Below are positions 20,738-29,654 of a stretch of DNA of 34,623 nt, piece after piece. A program made the position numbers and the translations under genes. Source of the DNA: Runella limosa DSM 17973 (lineage in GTDB: Bacteria > Bacteroidota > Bacteroidia > Cytophagales > Spirosomataceae); contig NZ_AXVJ01000068.1 of NCBI RefSeq assembly GCF_000482465.1, forward strand, positions 1 through 34,623, read 5' to 3'. Each line of letters begins with the position of its first letter. Within the stretch, counting starts at the first letter, position 1. The notes beneath the pieces were generated by a model. That model saw only the letters and a list, made by a program, of their open reading frames with translations, had not been told where the DNA came from and did not search any database.

Positions 20738-23092
20738 TTATTGGCCTACAAAATCGCGGTAGGTGCTACATTCTTCGATGATTTCTTTGGTGTAGGCAGA
20801 GTTGGCATAATTGCGACGAAGTAAATCGAAGTACTTGCCTAGGCGTTTCTTTTGCTCTTCGTTCATTCGCTTTTTAAATGCCGCTTGGGTGGCTTCGTCG
20901 TAACCAAGGTCGCGGCCTTCGTTTGCCCTAAAGACATAGAAGGCACTTTCTTCGCAAAGAGAGGCACCAAAGGCCGCTTTAGCTGCTAATTCGGGGTCTT
21001 TGGTCAATTGTAATGCCTTTTCAAAATACGTTTTTGCTTTGGCGGAGGTGTAATAGTCAACGCCTGTTAAATCGCGGGGAGGATAGGTATATTCGTATTC
21101 GCTGCTGCTGCGTTGGCGGTTGAGCAATAACCAGCTGTTGCCAAAATACCCCATATTGTAGGCGCCACAGGCCAACAAATAGGCGGCTTGAGCATCACCT
21201 GCTTTCATTTGGGTTTCTAATTGAACCATACGAGCCGCAAAGGCCGCAGGTGTTATTGATTGCGAAGGGGTTTGCCCATTGTCGGGTTTGATATAAAAAG
21301 GATTCTCCGTGAGGTCATCGCTAAAAGGAGATGATGCCCACGTTTTGGTTGACACATTTTTCCATACTTCGGCGGCTTGGGCGTACTGGTGTTCTCCCAA
21401 AAGACGGCGACCTAAGACAACGTTCAGGTAGTCAGCATTTACCCCCGATAGTCCCATGAGGCGTTTGCCAAAATCATCCAATTGGGGTTGTTGTGCGTAC
21501 GAAATCGCTTCGCGTAGGGTTTCTATCGACGTGCTATCCTCCACAGCGTATCGGTCTAAGTTGGTGGCAAAAGCAGGAGCGTAGCCGTCGGCATTAACTG
21601 GGCGTGACTGCCAACTTGCAGCGGCTTCCAATAAAAAGGCTTTGGCCAAATGTGTGGGAGAAACTTCGCCCGATGATTTACTACTACAACTCGACCACCA
21701 GCCGCCTGATTTTTTTTCTTCGGTAGGTTGCCCACGGTACATTTTTGCCAACAAGCCACAGGCTCGCGTATAGGCATTAACGATGCGGAAATTCTCCGAT
21801 TTATTGAGCTTTTCTAACATCCCAATCACTTTGCCTTCAAACTCGGACGTAATTCCCTCCTGCTGGGCAATCAGCAATAATACTTCCTGAATGTCCATTT
21901 GTTGTTTGAGGTAGTCGTTGGGGGTGGGAACGGCTTTGGCCTGCGTAAGGTATTCCTCCGATTTTTTGTAGTCTTTGTTGACGTAGGCAACGTAAGAGGC
22001 AGAAGTGTACCAAAAGGAAGGATTGCTCAAGGCTTTGTTGGTGGCGTTGTCGGCGCAAAAATCCCCTAATTGCTCAAAGTACGACTTGCTTTCACCGCGG
22101 CGTTTTTCGTAGGCAAGGGTATCTTCTACGTAAGGCATTTCGCCGTTGGCATAAAATTCATTTTTGTTGATTTCGCGGGCCGTGATAAGCTCAATAAGGG
22201 CGTTTTTAGGATTTAACTCCGTAACTTTTTTGAGCATAGGCAACCCATCTTCCAAAGGTTGAATGGCGCTTATGGCGTAAACGGCGGCTTTTTCGGCGTT
22301 GTTTTGGCAATAGTCTAACGCTTTTTCTTGAAAACGAACTCCTTTGATGCGCAAACTTAAATCGGCTTCGCGACGGCGTGATGGACAGCGGTCAAACAAT
22401 TGAGCAAATTCGTACAAAGCTTTGGCGGTATCTCCCAAGGCCATGGTAGCACCTGCTTTTCTTGAAAAAGCCCAGTCGCTGATAAAGGTCTTGGTTTTGA
22501 GGGGTTTTATGAGCTCGTCGTAGAGTTTGAGGCAGGCGTCGGGCTGCTCCAAAATCATGGCCAGTTTCACCGCCTGAAACCCATAACGCTCTTTCAGAAA
22601 CGCATCATTGGTGCTAAGGGCAAGCTGTTGACTTTTGGCAAATGCCTCCACTAGCGCCAGCGAATCTTTACTGCCTTCTTCCCACGAATAAACGGAAGGT
22701 TGGTACGATTTTTCAATCGACTTGGCCAACTGTAAATACGTCACTGCGGCTTTGTTGCCTTTGAGCATGAGCCGATTGGGAAGTGAGTTGTTGGCACTTT
22801 CGGTATAAAAATAGTTGTAGGCGATGGCTTCATCCACACCCGCGTAGGCCGCCCAGGCTTTGGCATTAATGTCTTTTTCGGGACGGAGGGTATCGCTGTA
22901 ATCGTCCAAATACAGAAACTGTTGCGTAAAGTGATAGCGCCCGTCACCCGATTGGGCAGTGGCGGTTTCGGGTAGAAAATAGCTTGTAAATTCGTTCAAA
23001 TCGGCAGGCCCGCCCGCGCAAGCGAGAAGGATTAAAACGGCAATAGTTCTAGCGGAACGCTTGAATAATTTGTTGGAGAGAATCTCTTTCAT
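20738..23092 (-). CDS. Large lipoprotein with TPR-like helical repeats
   Basis: 784 residues. The N-terminus (FKRSARTIAVLILLACAGG) is a lipoprotein signal with lipobox LLAC, so it is probably an outer-membrane or periplasmic lipoprotein. The rest is helical and Ala/Tyr-rich with TPR-like units (for example DTAKALYEFAQLFDRCPSRR, KDYKKSEEYLTQAKAVPTPNDYL, AKAKTYFEKALQLTKDPELAAKAAFG). Such proteins scaffold protein complexes. Its start overlaps the end of the upstream membrane-protein gene by 44 bp, so the two are co-translated and likely act together. The specific function is unknown. Confidence 0.75.
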   Translation of the reverse strand: MKEILSNKLFKRSARTIAVLILLACAGGPADLNEFTSYFLPETATAQSGDGRYHFTQQFLYLDDYSDTLRPEKDINAKAWAAYAGVDEAIAYNYFYTESANNSLPNRLMLKGNKAAVTYLQLAKSIEKSYQPSVYSWEEGSKDSLALVEAFAKSQQLALSTNDAFLKERYGFQAVKLAMILEQPDACLKLYDELIKPLKTKTFISDWAFSRKAGATMALGDTAKALYEFAQLFDRCPSRRREADLSLRIKGVRFQEKALDYCQNNAEKAAVYAISAIQPLEDGLPMLKKVTELNPKNALIELITAREINKNEFYANGEMPYVEDTLAYEKRRGESKSYFEQLGDFCADNATNKALSNPSFWYTSASYVAYVNKDYKKSEEYLTQAKAVPTPNDYLKQQMDIQEVLLLIAQQEGITSEFEGKVIGMLEKLNKSENFRIVNAYTRACGLLAKMYRGQPTEEKKSGGWWSSCSSKSSGEVSPTHLAKAFLLEAAASWQSRPVNADGYAPAFATNLDRYAVEDSTSIETLREAISYAQQPQLDDFGKRLMGLSGVNADYLNVVLGRRLLGEHQYAQAAEVWKNVSTKTWASSPFSDDLTENPFYIKPDNGQTPSQSITPAAFAARMVQLETQMKAGDAQAAYLLACGAYNMGYFGNSWLLLNRQRSSSEYEYTYPPRDLTGVDYYTSAKAKTYFEKALQLTKDPELAAKAAFGASLCEESAFYVFRANEGRDLGYDEATQAAFKKRMNEEQKKRLGKYFDLLRRNYANSAYTKEIIEECSTYRDFVGQ

Positions 23093-25661
23093 AATGGGAG
23101 AGGTTGGTCGAATCTAAGTGGTACAACGCAAAGGTAAGCTTAGTATTTTGTATTTCTTGAGCTAAAGTTCGGGCACTTATTGAAAGGTGGTTGACGGTAC
23201 TTTCTTCCACCCGAAAACGGTCGCCACGCCGTACCGAAATTCCCCATAAATGGGTATTAGTAAGGGCAATGTATTGGTTGGTTTCAGGGGCTTTTTTGAA
23301 TAGTGAATTGTTTTGAAAGTCTTTGTAAGACAGGTGGTTAATAATTTTTAGCGGCCGACCATTTCGGTAAAAAATAGCCCAGCGAAATAAAGGTAAAACA
23401 ACGTCGAGTGGCAAAGGATAATCTGAGACGTAATCGGCATATCTGCTGGCGGTATTGAGGTCGAGAATGGAGTTTTCGGTGCGAGGGCTTTTCCAATCAC
23501 CCATATTGTAATACATCAACATTCCGCGTGCTACGGGAGGCACGCCCGTGGTTCGATAAAATTTGATTTGGTGTAAACGGATAGTGGCAGAGAGGGTCGT
23601 TTGGATAGGTAAGTGCTTTTTAAGTTGGGTCAGAAGTTGGAAATAAGAACGTCTTGTTGAAAGTGACCAATCGCAATCAATTTGAACTTCTTCTGTGGTG
23701 TGCAGTTGGGGCGTAGATTGAGTAATAGTGTTAACCTTCGCTGCTATATTTTTTGCTAATTCATCCAGTCCACCCCACGAAAGTTTTTCGAGGGTACGAT
23801 TGGTAATAAAAACGGTTGGGATGAATGCTACGGGTGGATTTTCCTTGAAATAAACCACGGCTTTGGGAACCGCTTGCTTGCTGATAGGGTCCCAGTCCAC
23901 GTCAAAAAATCGAATGTAAAGCTTGGTTATGTCGTTTTGGGTAAGTGCTTTTTTCTCATAGTCCGAAAGCAAAAATTCAGACTTCCAGTAATAAAACGCT
24001 TTCGTTAGTTGTCGTGGAGGGATAGGTTTTGCAGGAGCAAAATGACGTAAATACGCAGAGTTTTTTGCGCCCAAGTATTGAGAAACCACATCAAACTCGC
24101 CCCAGTGATAGTGACTTAAATAATGAATAGAATAGGGAGTAAAATCGCGGATGGTTTTGTCGGTAATGGCAACATACGGTCGTGCAGTTAGCCAGAGTGC
24201 ATGGTGTTTAAAGGGTAAAAACGCACTAAAAATCGCGACCAACCAGAGACCCACCCGAAGGTATTTATCTTGGAAAAATGATGCGCGAAGAGAGTGAGCT
24301 AACCCCCAACAAAGCACCAGCGTAGCAGGCAGCCCCGCGCGACGAGGTAAGTCGTTGTAATGGCCATATTTAAAAAGGGTGAGTGCAAAAAGTACAATGA
24401 GCGAAAGGCAAAGTAGCTGAAATTCAGCGGGAGAAAATGCACCTTTTTTCTTCAAATAAATGATTAGTATTGCCCAAACACCAACTACCAAGAAAATGAA
24501 AACTCCCCAAAGGGCAAATTGATGCGGGGTTGATAGCAGGTTCCACCACCAACCTCGCGCGTCGTGCAATGGAACGTGCCCCGAAAAAAACAGAAATGCA
24601 GGTATCGAAATAATTAAAATCAAAAGAAATTTCCACAGATGACTGGAATCCCATAGGTTGCTGCCTGCTGCCCGCCGACCCTTGTATTCCTGAAAAACCT
24701 GATACCCCAAAAACGGCAAAAAGCCCACCGCCACCAACGGCGACCAGTAGAGGGCGGTTGCTATTAACAGAAGGGTTAGTTGTGAGTTTTCAGTTTCCTG
24801 TTTCGGGTTTTCTGTTTCGGGTTTTCTGTTTCCTGTTTCGGGTTTCCTGTTTTGTTGTTTCTGTCCCAAACTCCAAACTCCAAACCCGCAACCCGCAACG
24901 CGAAACCCCAAACCCGCAACCCGCAACTCCAAACCCCAAACCCGAAGAAACAACGCCGTAGCCAGCCAAGCGGGAAGGGCGTGCTGTGGGGAGGCAGAAA
25001 ACGAGTCGATGTGACTGATAAACATCAATCCTCCAGGCGATTGAATGAGTTCGATGGTGTGGTCATTCGTCCATATATCCCGCAAGGCAGCACCGAGTGG
25101 AAGAGGCGATTGGATGATTTCGTAAACCAATAATAGTCCATTAGGACTACTGAAGAGGGCAAAAAATAACAAAAGTCGTTTGCCACCTAATTGATAAAGT
25201 AACCAAACGACAAGCCAAAGCCCCAACCATGTCCAGCCAAAAAGGTAATAAGGTATGGCCGCCATGCCACCTGTTAGTTTGGCCAAGGCTGCCGCAGGTA
25301 AATAATAAGCCAGGTAATAGCACAAATAACTACCATCAGAATACTGTACTGGCCAAGAATACCGTACTAAGTTGTTGAGAACAAGGTTGTGTTTGTAGTA
25401 GTCGAAATGTTGCGGGCGAAAACCTCCGCCTCCCGCCAAGTACGTCCATACAAAGGCGGCTATACCACAATAAAATAAGGCCAAAAAAGATGTTTTGGTG
25501 GGTTTTTCTTTCCAAAAAGAAGCAATAACGGGGTAAAATGGAAACAATAGTCCCACTAACGCAACGGTACTTATCAACGCAACCCAAGGCGAAAACCATC
25601 CCCACCAAAACAGTAGCAGCGGAAACGTCAAATAAAGCAGAACAGCCAACGCAGTTTTCAT
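23049..25661 (-). CDS. Multi-pass membrane protein with C-terminal soluble domain
   Basis: 870 residues from ATG 25659-25661; a frame to 25691 uses TTG. Residues about 1-500 hold many membrane helices (WWGWFSPWVALISTVALVGLLF, LLLFFALFSS, FLLILIISIPAFLFF, LFLRVWGLEL). The C-terminal part (about 640-870) is soluble, with IDCDWSLSTRRSYFQLLTQLKK and RTTGVPPVARGMLMYYN, a pattern I associate with Bacteroidota TIM-barrel-like hypothetical proteins, so the gene may be a fusion. A hydrophilic loop at about residues 239-292 is made of heptanucleotide repeats (24787-24944). Overlaps the downstream lipoprotein gene by 44 bp. Enzyme activity is not assigned. Confidence 0.7.
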   Translation of the reverse strand: MKTALAVLLYLTFPLLLFWWGWFSPWVALISTVALVGLLFPFYPVIASFWKEKPTKTSFLALFYCGIAAFVWTYLAGGGGFRPQHFDYYKHNLVLNNLVRYSWPVQYSDGSYLCYYLAYYLPAAALAKLTGGMAAIPYYLFGWTWLGLWLVVWLLYQLGGKRLLLFFALFSSPNGLLLVYEIIQSPLPLGAALRDIWTNDHTIELIQSPGGLMFISHIDSFSASPQHALPAWLATALFLRVWGLELRVAGLGFRVAGCGFGVWSLGQKQQNRKPETGNRKPETENPKQETENSQLTLLLIATALYWSPLVAVGFLPFLGYQVFQEYKGRRAAGSNLWDSSHLWKFLLILIISIPAFLFFSGHVPLHDARGWWWNLLSTPHQFALWGVFIFLVVGVWAILIIYLKKKGAFSPAEFQLLCLSLIVLFALTLFKYGHYNDLPRRAGLPATLVLCWGLAHSLRASFFQDKYLRVGLWLVAIFSAFLPFKHHALWLTARPYVAITDKTIRDFTPYSIHYLSHYHWGEFDVVSQYLGAKNSAYLRHFAPAKPIPPRQLTKAFYYWKSEFLLSDYEKKALTQNDITKLYIRFFDVDWDPISKQAVPKAVVYFKENPPVAFIPTVFITNRTLEKLSWGGLDELAKNIAAKVNTITQSTPQLHTTEEVQIDCDWSLSTRRSYFQLLTQLKKHLPIQTTLSATIRLHQIKFYRTTGVPPVARGMLMYYNMGDWKSPRTENSILDLNTASRYADYVSDYPLPLDVVLPLFRWAIFYRNGRPLKIINHLSYKDFQNNSLFKKAPETNQYIALTNTHLWGISVRRGDRFRVEESTVNHLSISARTLAQEIQNTKLTFALYHLDSTNLSHYERDSLQQIIQAFR
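24787..24944. repeat. Two heptanucleotide repeat arrays within a coding region
   Basis: Array 1 (24787-24849) is nine 7-mers of the types TTTCCTG, TTTCGGG, TTTTCTG. Array 2 (24868-24944) is eleven 7-mers of the types AAACTCC, AAACCCG, CAACCCG, AAACCCC. Units differ by one or two bases and keep perfect 7-bp phase. Together with the spacer they encode a hydrophilic loop of the 870-residue membrane protein. Gain or loss of one unit would shift the frame. Confidence 0.85.
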
Positions 25662-25759
25662 AGGAGGCAAAGCTACAAAACTGCCTGTCAAAAATTATCT
25701 TTTGAAAGCAGTAAACCTTCGAGAGGATGGCATTATTTTCGCAAAAAAATAACGACCCT

Positions 25760-26899
25760 ATGCGACTCCCTGTGTATCTCGATTACAACGCCACAACGCC
25801 CGTGGACCCGCGGGTGTTGGAGACCATGTTGCCTTGGTTTACGGAGCAGTTTGGCAATGCGGCAAGTCGGACGCATTTGTACGGCTGGACGGCAGAAGAA
25901 GCAGTAGCTACGGCACGAAAACAAATAGCAAAGTTACTAAATGTAACCCCTAAAGAAGTGGTGTTTACCAGTGGAGCTACGGAGGCTAATAATCTAGCTA
26001 TCAAGGGAGTGTTTGAAAAAAAGAGCCATGTAGGAAGGCATATCATCACCGTAGCTACTGAACACAAAGCGGTGCTTGATACCTGCCATCATTTGGAACA
26101 GCTAGGAGCAGAAGTTACTTATTTGGTGCCTGCGGCCGATGGGTTAATTAGTCCTCAGCAAGTGGCTGAAGCTTTGCGGTCGGATACTATTTTGGTATCG
26201 GTGATGTATGCCAATAATGAAATTGGGGTGATTCAACCCATTCGAGCCATAGCGGAGATAGCTCACCAAGCGGGTGTTTTGTTTCATACGGATGCTACGC
26301 AAGCGGTTGGAAAACTGCCGATTGATATGCCATTGGAAGAGATAGATTTGCTGAGTTTGTCGGCCCATAAGTTGTACGGTCCCAAAGGAATAGGAACGTT
26401 AGTGGTGCGCTCAGGTATCGAAATTGCTTCGCAAATGGATGGGGGAGGGCACGAACGCGGGCGACGTTCGGGGACGCTCAATGTGCCTGGGATTGTGGGG
26501 CTTGGGAAAGCGTGTGAATTGGCGCATAAAGAAATGAAATCAGAGTCAGCGAGATTGGAGATACTTCGCAATCGGCTTGAAAGTGAGCTTTTGCAGCAAC
26601 TCCCTGAAACGTTTGTCAATGGGAATACAACGTCGCGATTGGCGCATTTGACCAATATTTGTTTTGAAAACGTGGACGGCGAAAATTTGCTGCTGAGTCT
26701 ACGCGACGTGGCGGTCTCGACGGGGTCGGCTTGTACCTCAGCATCGGTATTGCCTTCGTATGTGTTAAAAATTCTCGGCCTGACCGACGACCAAGCGTAT
26801 GCGTCTTTGCGGATGAGTTTAGGGCGTTTTACGACCGAGGAAGAGATAGAATTTGCTATCCAGCACATCGTAGAAGTAGTGCAAAAAATGCGTGGGTAG
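25760..26899 (+). CDS. iscS: Cysteine desulfurase (IscS/NifS family)
   Basis: 379 residues from the ATG at 25760 (MRLPVYLDYNATTPVDPRV is the usual start of the family; an ATG 33 bp upstream is possible). A PLP enzyme removing sulfur from cysteine for Fe-S clusters and thiolated tRNA. Landmarks are SGATEANNLAIKG, TEHKAVLDTCHH (His stacking on PLP), HTDATQAVGKLPID, the PLP lysine in LSAHKLYGPKG, RSGTLNVPGIVG and the active Cys loop STGSACTSAS. Length is normal for the family. No isc or suf neighbours are present, so it stands alone, as is common in Bacteroidota. A hairpin terminator follows. Confidence 0.93.
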   Translation: MRLPVYLDYNATTPVDPRVLETMLPWFTEQFGNAASRTHLYGWTAEEAVATARKQIAKLLNVTPKEVVFTSGATEANNLAIKGVFEKKSHVGRHIITVATEHKAVLDTCHHLEQLGAEVTYLVPAADGLISPQQVAEALRSDTILVSVMYANNEIGVIQPIRAIAEIAHQAGVLFHTDATQAVGKLPIDMPLEEIDLLSLSAHKLYGPKGIGTLVVRSGIEIASQMDGGGHERGRRSGTLNVPGIVGLGKACELAHKEMKSESARLEILRNRLESELLQQLPETFVNGNTTSRLAHLTNICFENVDGENLLLSLRDVAVSTGSACTSASVLPSYVLKILGLTDDQAYASLRMSLGRFTTEEEIEFAIQHIVEVVQKMRG

Positions 26900-26903
26900 C
26901 CAC

Positions 26904-26930
26904 CTCCCGAAAGTTTTGAACTTTCGGGAG
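26904..26930. terminator. Intrinsic terminator after cysteine desulfurase
   Basis: CTCCCGAAAGTT pairs with AACTTTCGGGAG around TTG (12-bp perfect stem), followed by ATTT. It lies between convergent genes; a partial repeat AACTTTCGG follows at about 26936. Confidence 0.75.
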
Positions 26931-26956
26931 ATTTAACTTTCGGAAAGGGGAAAAAG

Positions 26957-27346
26957 CTATTTATGCTCAATCAAATCCCACAAATTGCCGTATAAATCTT
27001 CAAATACAGCCACCGTACCGTAGGATTCTTCGACGGGCTGGCGAACGAATTTGACGCCGTTGTCGAGGTATATTTGATAATCACGCCAAAAATTATCCGT
27101 ACTTAAAAACAGAAAAACTCGTCCTCCCGTCTGGTTACCAACGCGGCTTTGTTGCTCTTCATTGGCTGCTTTCGCCAGCAAAAGCGCACACCCAGAAGTA
27201 CCTTTAGGCGCTATACGCACCCATCGTTTGGTGTCGCTGAGACGGGTGTCTTCGAGTAAATCAAACTGTAGTTTTTGAGTGTAAAAAGCAATGGCTTCGT
27301 CATAATCGGCCACTACCAAAGCTAGGTGTGCAATGTGTTGTTTCAT
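26957..27346 (-). CDS. VOC-superfamily (glyoxalase-like) protein
   Basis: 129 residues with the paired beta-alpha-beta-beta-beta modules of the vicinal oxygen chelate fold. HLALVVADYDEAIAFYTQKL starts the first, and VKFVRQPVEESYGTVAVFEDLYGNLWDLIEH the second. Candidate metal ligands are His in IAHLAL (N-terminus) and Glu near the C-terminus (LIEHK). Members include glyoxalase I, dioxygenases and antibiotic-binding proteins, so the substrate is open. It lies 16 bp downstream of the FAD monooxygenase gene on the same strand, so they may be one transcript. Confidence 0.85.
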   Translation of the reverse strand: MKQHIAHLALVVADYDEAIAFYTQKLQFDLLEDTRLSDTKRWVRIAPKGTSGCALLLAKAANEEQQSRVGNQTGGRVFLFLSTDNFWRDYQIYLDNGVKFVRQPVEESYGTVAVFEDLYGNLWDLIEHK

Positions 27347-27362
27347 GGGTTGATATTTTCTG

Positions 27363-28490
27363 CTAAACAGTTGCTAACCGAAAAACAGTTTCCATTTGTT
27401 TCTGATTTGCGATAGGCGGTACGAGTTTAAGTAGCGCATTCCGCACCCAAATTCCCCAATCGTTTTCGAGTTGAGAAAGTTGCCCCATTCGCCAGCTAGT
27501 ATCTACAATCATGCGTGCTTTCTTTTGGCGGAGGCGTTGGTATTCGGCAAAAGTTTTTTCGAGCGGTAACCCCTTATCCAGCAATTTTCCCAGTACGTAC
27601 GCGTCTTCTACAGCCTGACAAGCGCCTTGACCCATGTTGGGAGTGGTGGCATGAGCCGCATCACCTACCAAACAAACACGGTCAGCGTGCCATTTGGCAA
27701 TGGGTTTGAGGTCAATGATTTCACTTTCAAAGAGTTGCTGTTGAGGGGTATTTGAGATAATTTCTAAAATATCCCGATGGAAGTCTCCAAATACATTCAC
27801 CAAGTTGACCCCGTGGGTCGTAAACGAAAGCGAGTTGATAAGGGCGTACCAGTACACTTTTTTGGCACCTATTTTGACAAATCCAAAACGTTTTCCTTTA
27901 CCCCAAGCCTCTACGGGAGCGTTGTGGTGGCGCTCGTGGAGGTCCATTTCACAGATGCCCCGCCAGCAGTATTGGTGAGCGTTGCGCAGTTGACTTTGTT
28001 CAAAAAGTTGATTCCTAACCACTGATTTAATCCCATCTGCTCCGATAAGAACGTTGGTTTGGATGGCTGTATGGTCATCAAAATAGAGGGTAAAATCGTC
28101 GTTTTTTTCAATGCGAGAAAGCCGTTTAGATAAATGAATGTGCTCATAACCAACGGCATCGGCAAGGATTTGCTGCAACGCTCCGCGGTGAATTGCCACG
28201 TTATGTACGCCGTATTTCGCTTCAAAAGAATGTAAATCAATCACCGACAAATCGTGAAGCTGTGGGTCGGTAATACGAAGGCGAGAGATTTTATTCCCTG
28301 CTTTTTCGATGGCAGATTGTATCCCTAGTTGCTGAAAAACCTGCATGGCATTGTTGGCCATGATAATTCCCGCACCTACAGGTTTGATGGCGGGAGCACC
28401 TTCATAAATAGCGACGTCGATGTTGCGTTGTTGGAGGGTAAGTGCTGTGGTTAGGCCACCAATTCCCGCTCCGATAATGGCTGTATTCAT
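27363..28490 (-). CDS. FAD-dependent aromatic-type monooxygenase
   Basis: 375 residues of the class A flavoprotein hydroxylase family. The FAD motif is AIIGAGIGGLTTALTL (residues 4-19), the DG motif is VLIGADGIKSVVRNQ (about 151-165), and the GD motif is CLVGDAAHATTPNMGQGACQAVEDA (about 270-294). It uses NADPH, O2 and FAD to hydroxylate an aromatic or similar substrate. The substrate is unknown. Transcribed leftward, probably with the glyoxalase-like gene downstream, and preceded by a Crp/Fnr regulator gene transcribed the same way. Confidence 0.9.
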   Translation of the reverse strand: MNTAIIGAGIGGLTTALTLQQRNIDVAIYEGAPAIKPVGAGIIMANNAMQVFQQLGIQSAIEKAGNKISRLRITDPQLHDLSVIDLHSFEAKYGVHNVAIHRGALQQILADAVGYEHIHLSKRLSRIEKNDDFTLYFDDHTAIQTNVLIGADGIKSVVRNQLFEQSQLRNAHQYCWRGICEMDLHERHHNAPVEAWGKGKRFGFVKIGAKKVYWYALINSLSFTTHGVNLVNVFGDFHRDILEIISNTPQQQLFESEIIDLKPIAKWHADRVCLVGDAAHATTPNMGQGACQAVEDAYVLGKLLDKGLPLEKTFAEYQRLRQKKARMIVDTSWRMGQLSQLENDWGIWVRNALLKLVPPIANQKQMETVFRLATV

Positions 28491-28574
28491 AAAAAATGGG
28501 TTGAATGCGTTGTCAGACGGCAGTCAGACCGTGACCGTGGGGCAAAGGTAGATAGACGAAACCCTAAAAAACGT

Positions 28575-29171
28575 TCACCTAAGGTAATTAATCGTCAGGC
28601 GTTTGCGGATTCGGCTGAGTGATTGAGGAGTGACGCCTAGATAACTAGCGATGAATTTTTGAGAAAATTTCTGAAAGACAATTGGATGGTCGGTCAGTAG
28701 GTTTAGGTAACGTTTTTCGGGCGAAAAATAAAGTAAATCCTCCACTCGCCGCTTGGCCGATAAATAGACGCGGTCGGCGATGTGTTTTTCAAATTTTTGC
28801 CAAAACGCGTTTTTCTGGTAAAGCGCTGCAAGGTCATTTTTGTGGATGAGATATACCAACGAATCTTCCGTGGCTTGAATGTTGAGTTTGGTAGGAGTGC
28901 CAAGTAAGACGCTTTCGTAGTCGAGAAAAGCGAGGTGTTCAAGGCGGCCGTTGAAATGGAACAAAAAGCTAATGTCTTCCCCATTTTCATTGATATAAAA
29001 GGTGCGTAAGGCGCCTTCGATGACCAGACCTACGTGGGTACAAACCTCGCCTTCTCGCAACAAAAACTCCCCACGACGCACTTTTTTTGAAAAAGTAAGT
29101 GCCAACATTTCTTCGATGTAAGAGCCATCTATCCCAAAAGCCTGGGCAAGTTGGGCTTGTAGCGTAAGCAT
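28575..29171 (-). CDS. Crp/Fnr-family transcriptional regulator
   Basis: 198 residues from ATG 29169-29171 (a longer frame begins at TTG). The N-terminal cyclic-nucleotide-binding-type beta barrel (about 15-125: LREGEVCTHVGLVIEGALRTFYINENGEDISF) lacks the Arg-Ser of true cAMP receptors, so it may bind another ligand or none. The C-terminal winged helix ends in FSQKFIASYLGVTPQSLSRIRKRL. It has no Fnr-type cysteines at the N-terminus. It may regulate the adjacent FAD monooxygenase. Confidence 0.88.
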   Translation of the reverse strand: MLTLQAQLAQAFGIDGSYIEEMLALTFSKKVRRGEFLLREGEVCTHVGLVIEGALRTFYINENGEDISFLFHFNGRLEHLAFLDYESVLLGTPTKLNIQATEDSLVYLIHKNDLAALYQKNAFWQKFEKHIADRVYLSAKRRVEDLLYFSPEKRYLNLLTDHPIVFQKFSQKFIASYLGVTPQSLSRIRKRLTINYLR

Positions 29172-29200
29172 AGGCAAAAGCAATTGAATACGCTACAAGT

Positions 29201-29632
29201 TTAGAAAGAAGTTGTTAAAACACGAAAAGCTTCTTCGCGGCTTGCCACAAAGTTGATTCGTTTGAAGCGATTGCTTTCCTTGATGAAGTCTTTGAGACTG
29301 CTACTGGTATATTTTGTAAAATCTCCGACGATGGCTAAATAACCATTGTAAGTCGAAAATTTTTGTAAAATCTCACCTGCGAGCTTGGTTTTGAGGTCAA
29401 AAAAATCGGATGAAAAGTGCTCTTCGCGAAGGATAATTTTGGCCGTGTCGTAGTTGTAATTACAATTCATGAGCAACTCTAGCGCGTTTTGAGCGCTTGA
29501 AATAAGAGAATTGTCAGCATCCACGACGGCAATTTTTTCGTTATTGATGTCAAAAAGAGTGATGTTCATTCGTTGGTAGGAATCTATAATAACGCCATCC
29601 ATGTCAAAAATGACGGCTTTGATTACGGACAT
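29201..29632 (-). CDS. DUF4180 protein with a HAD-like N-terminal leader
   Basis: 143 residues. From residue 22 (MNITLFDINNEKIAVVDADNSLISS..., ATG at 29569) it is a complete DUF4180 domain of 122 residues, normal length for that family (function unknown). The first 18 residues (MSVIKAVIFDMDGVIIDS) are the motif I start of a HAD phosphatase, complete with the DMDG nucleophile block. The HAD body is absent. Either the true start is 29569 and the leader is a relic, or the gene is a fusion left by deletion of most of a HAD gene. I favour translation from 29569 with a relic upstream. Confidence 0.75.
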   Translation of the reverse strand: MSVIKAVIFDMDGVIIDSYQRMNITLFDINNEKIAVVDADNSLISSAQNALELLMNCNYNYDTAKIILREEHFSSDFFDLKTKLAGEILQKFSTYNGYLAIVGDFTKYTSSSLKDFIKESNRFKRINFVASREEAFRVLTTSF

Positions 29633-29654
29633 ACTGCGATTGTCTAAATGAATC

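Noticed and set aside
26284-26970. Leftward 228-codon frame opposite the cysteine desulfurase
   Set aside because: Shadow of a certain gene on the other strand; Ser/Pro-rich nonsense composition.
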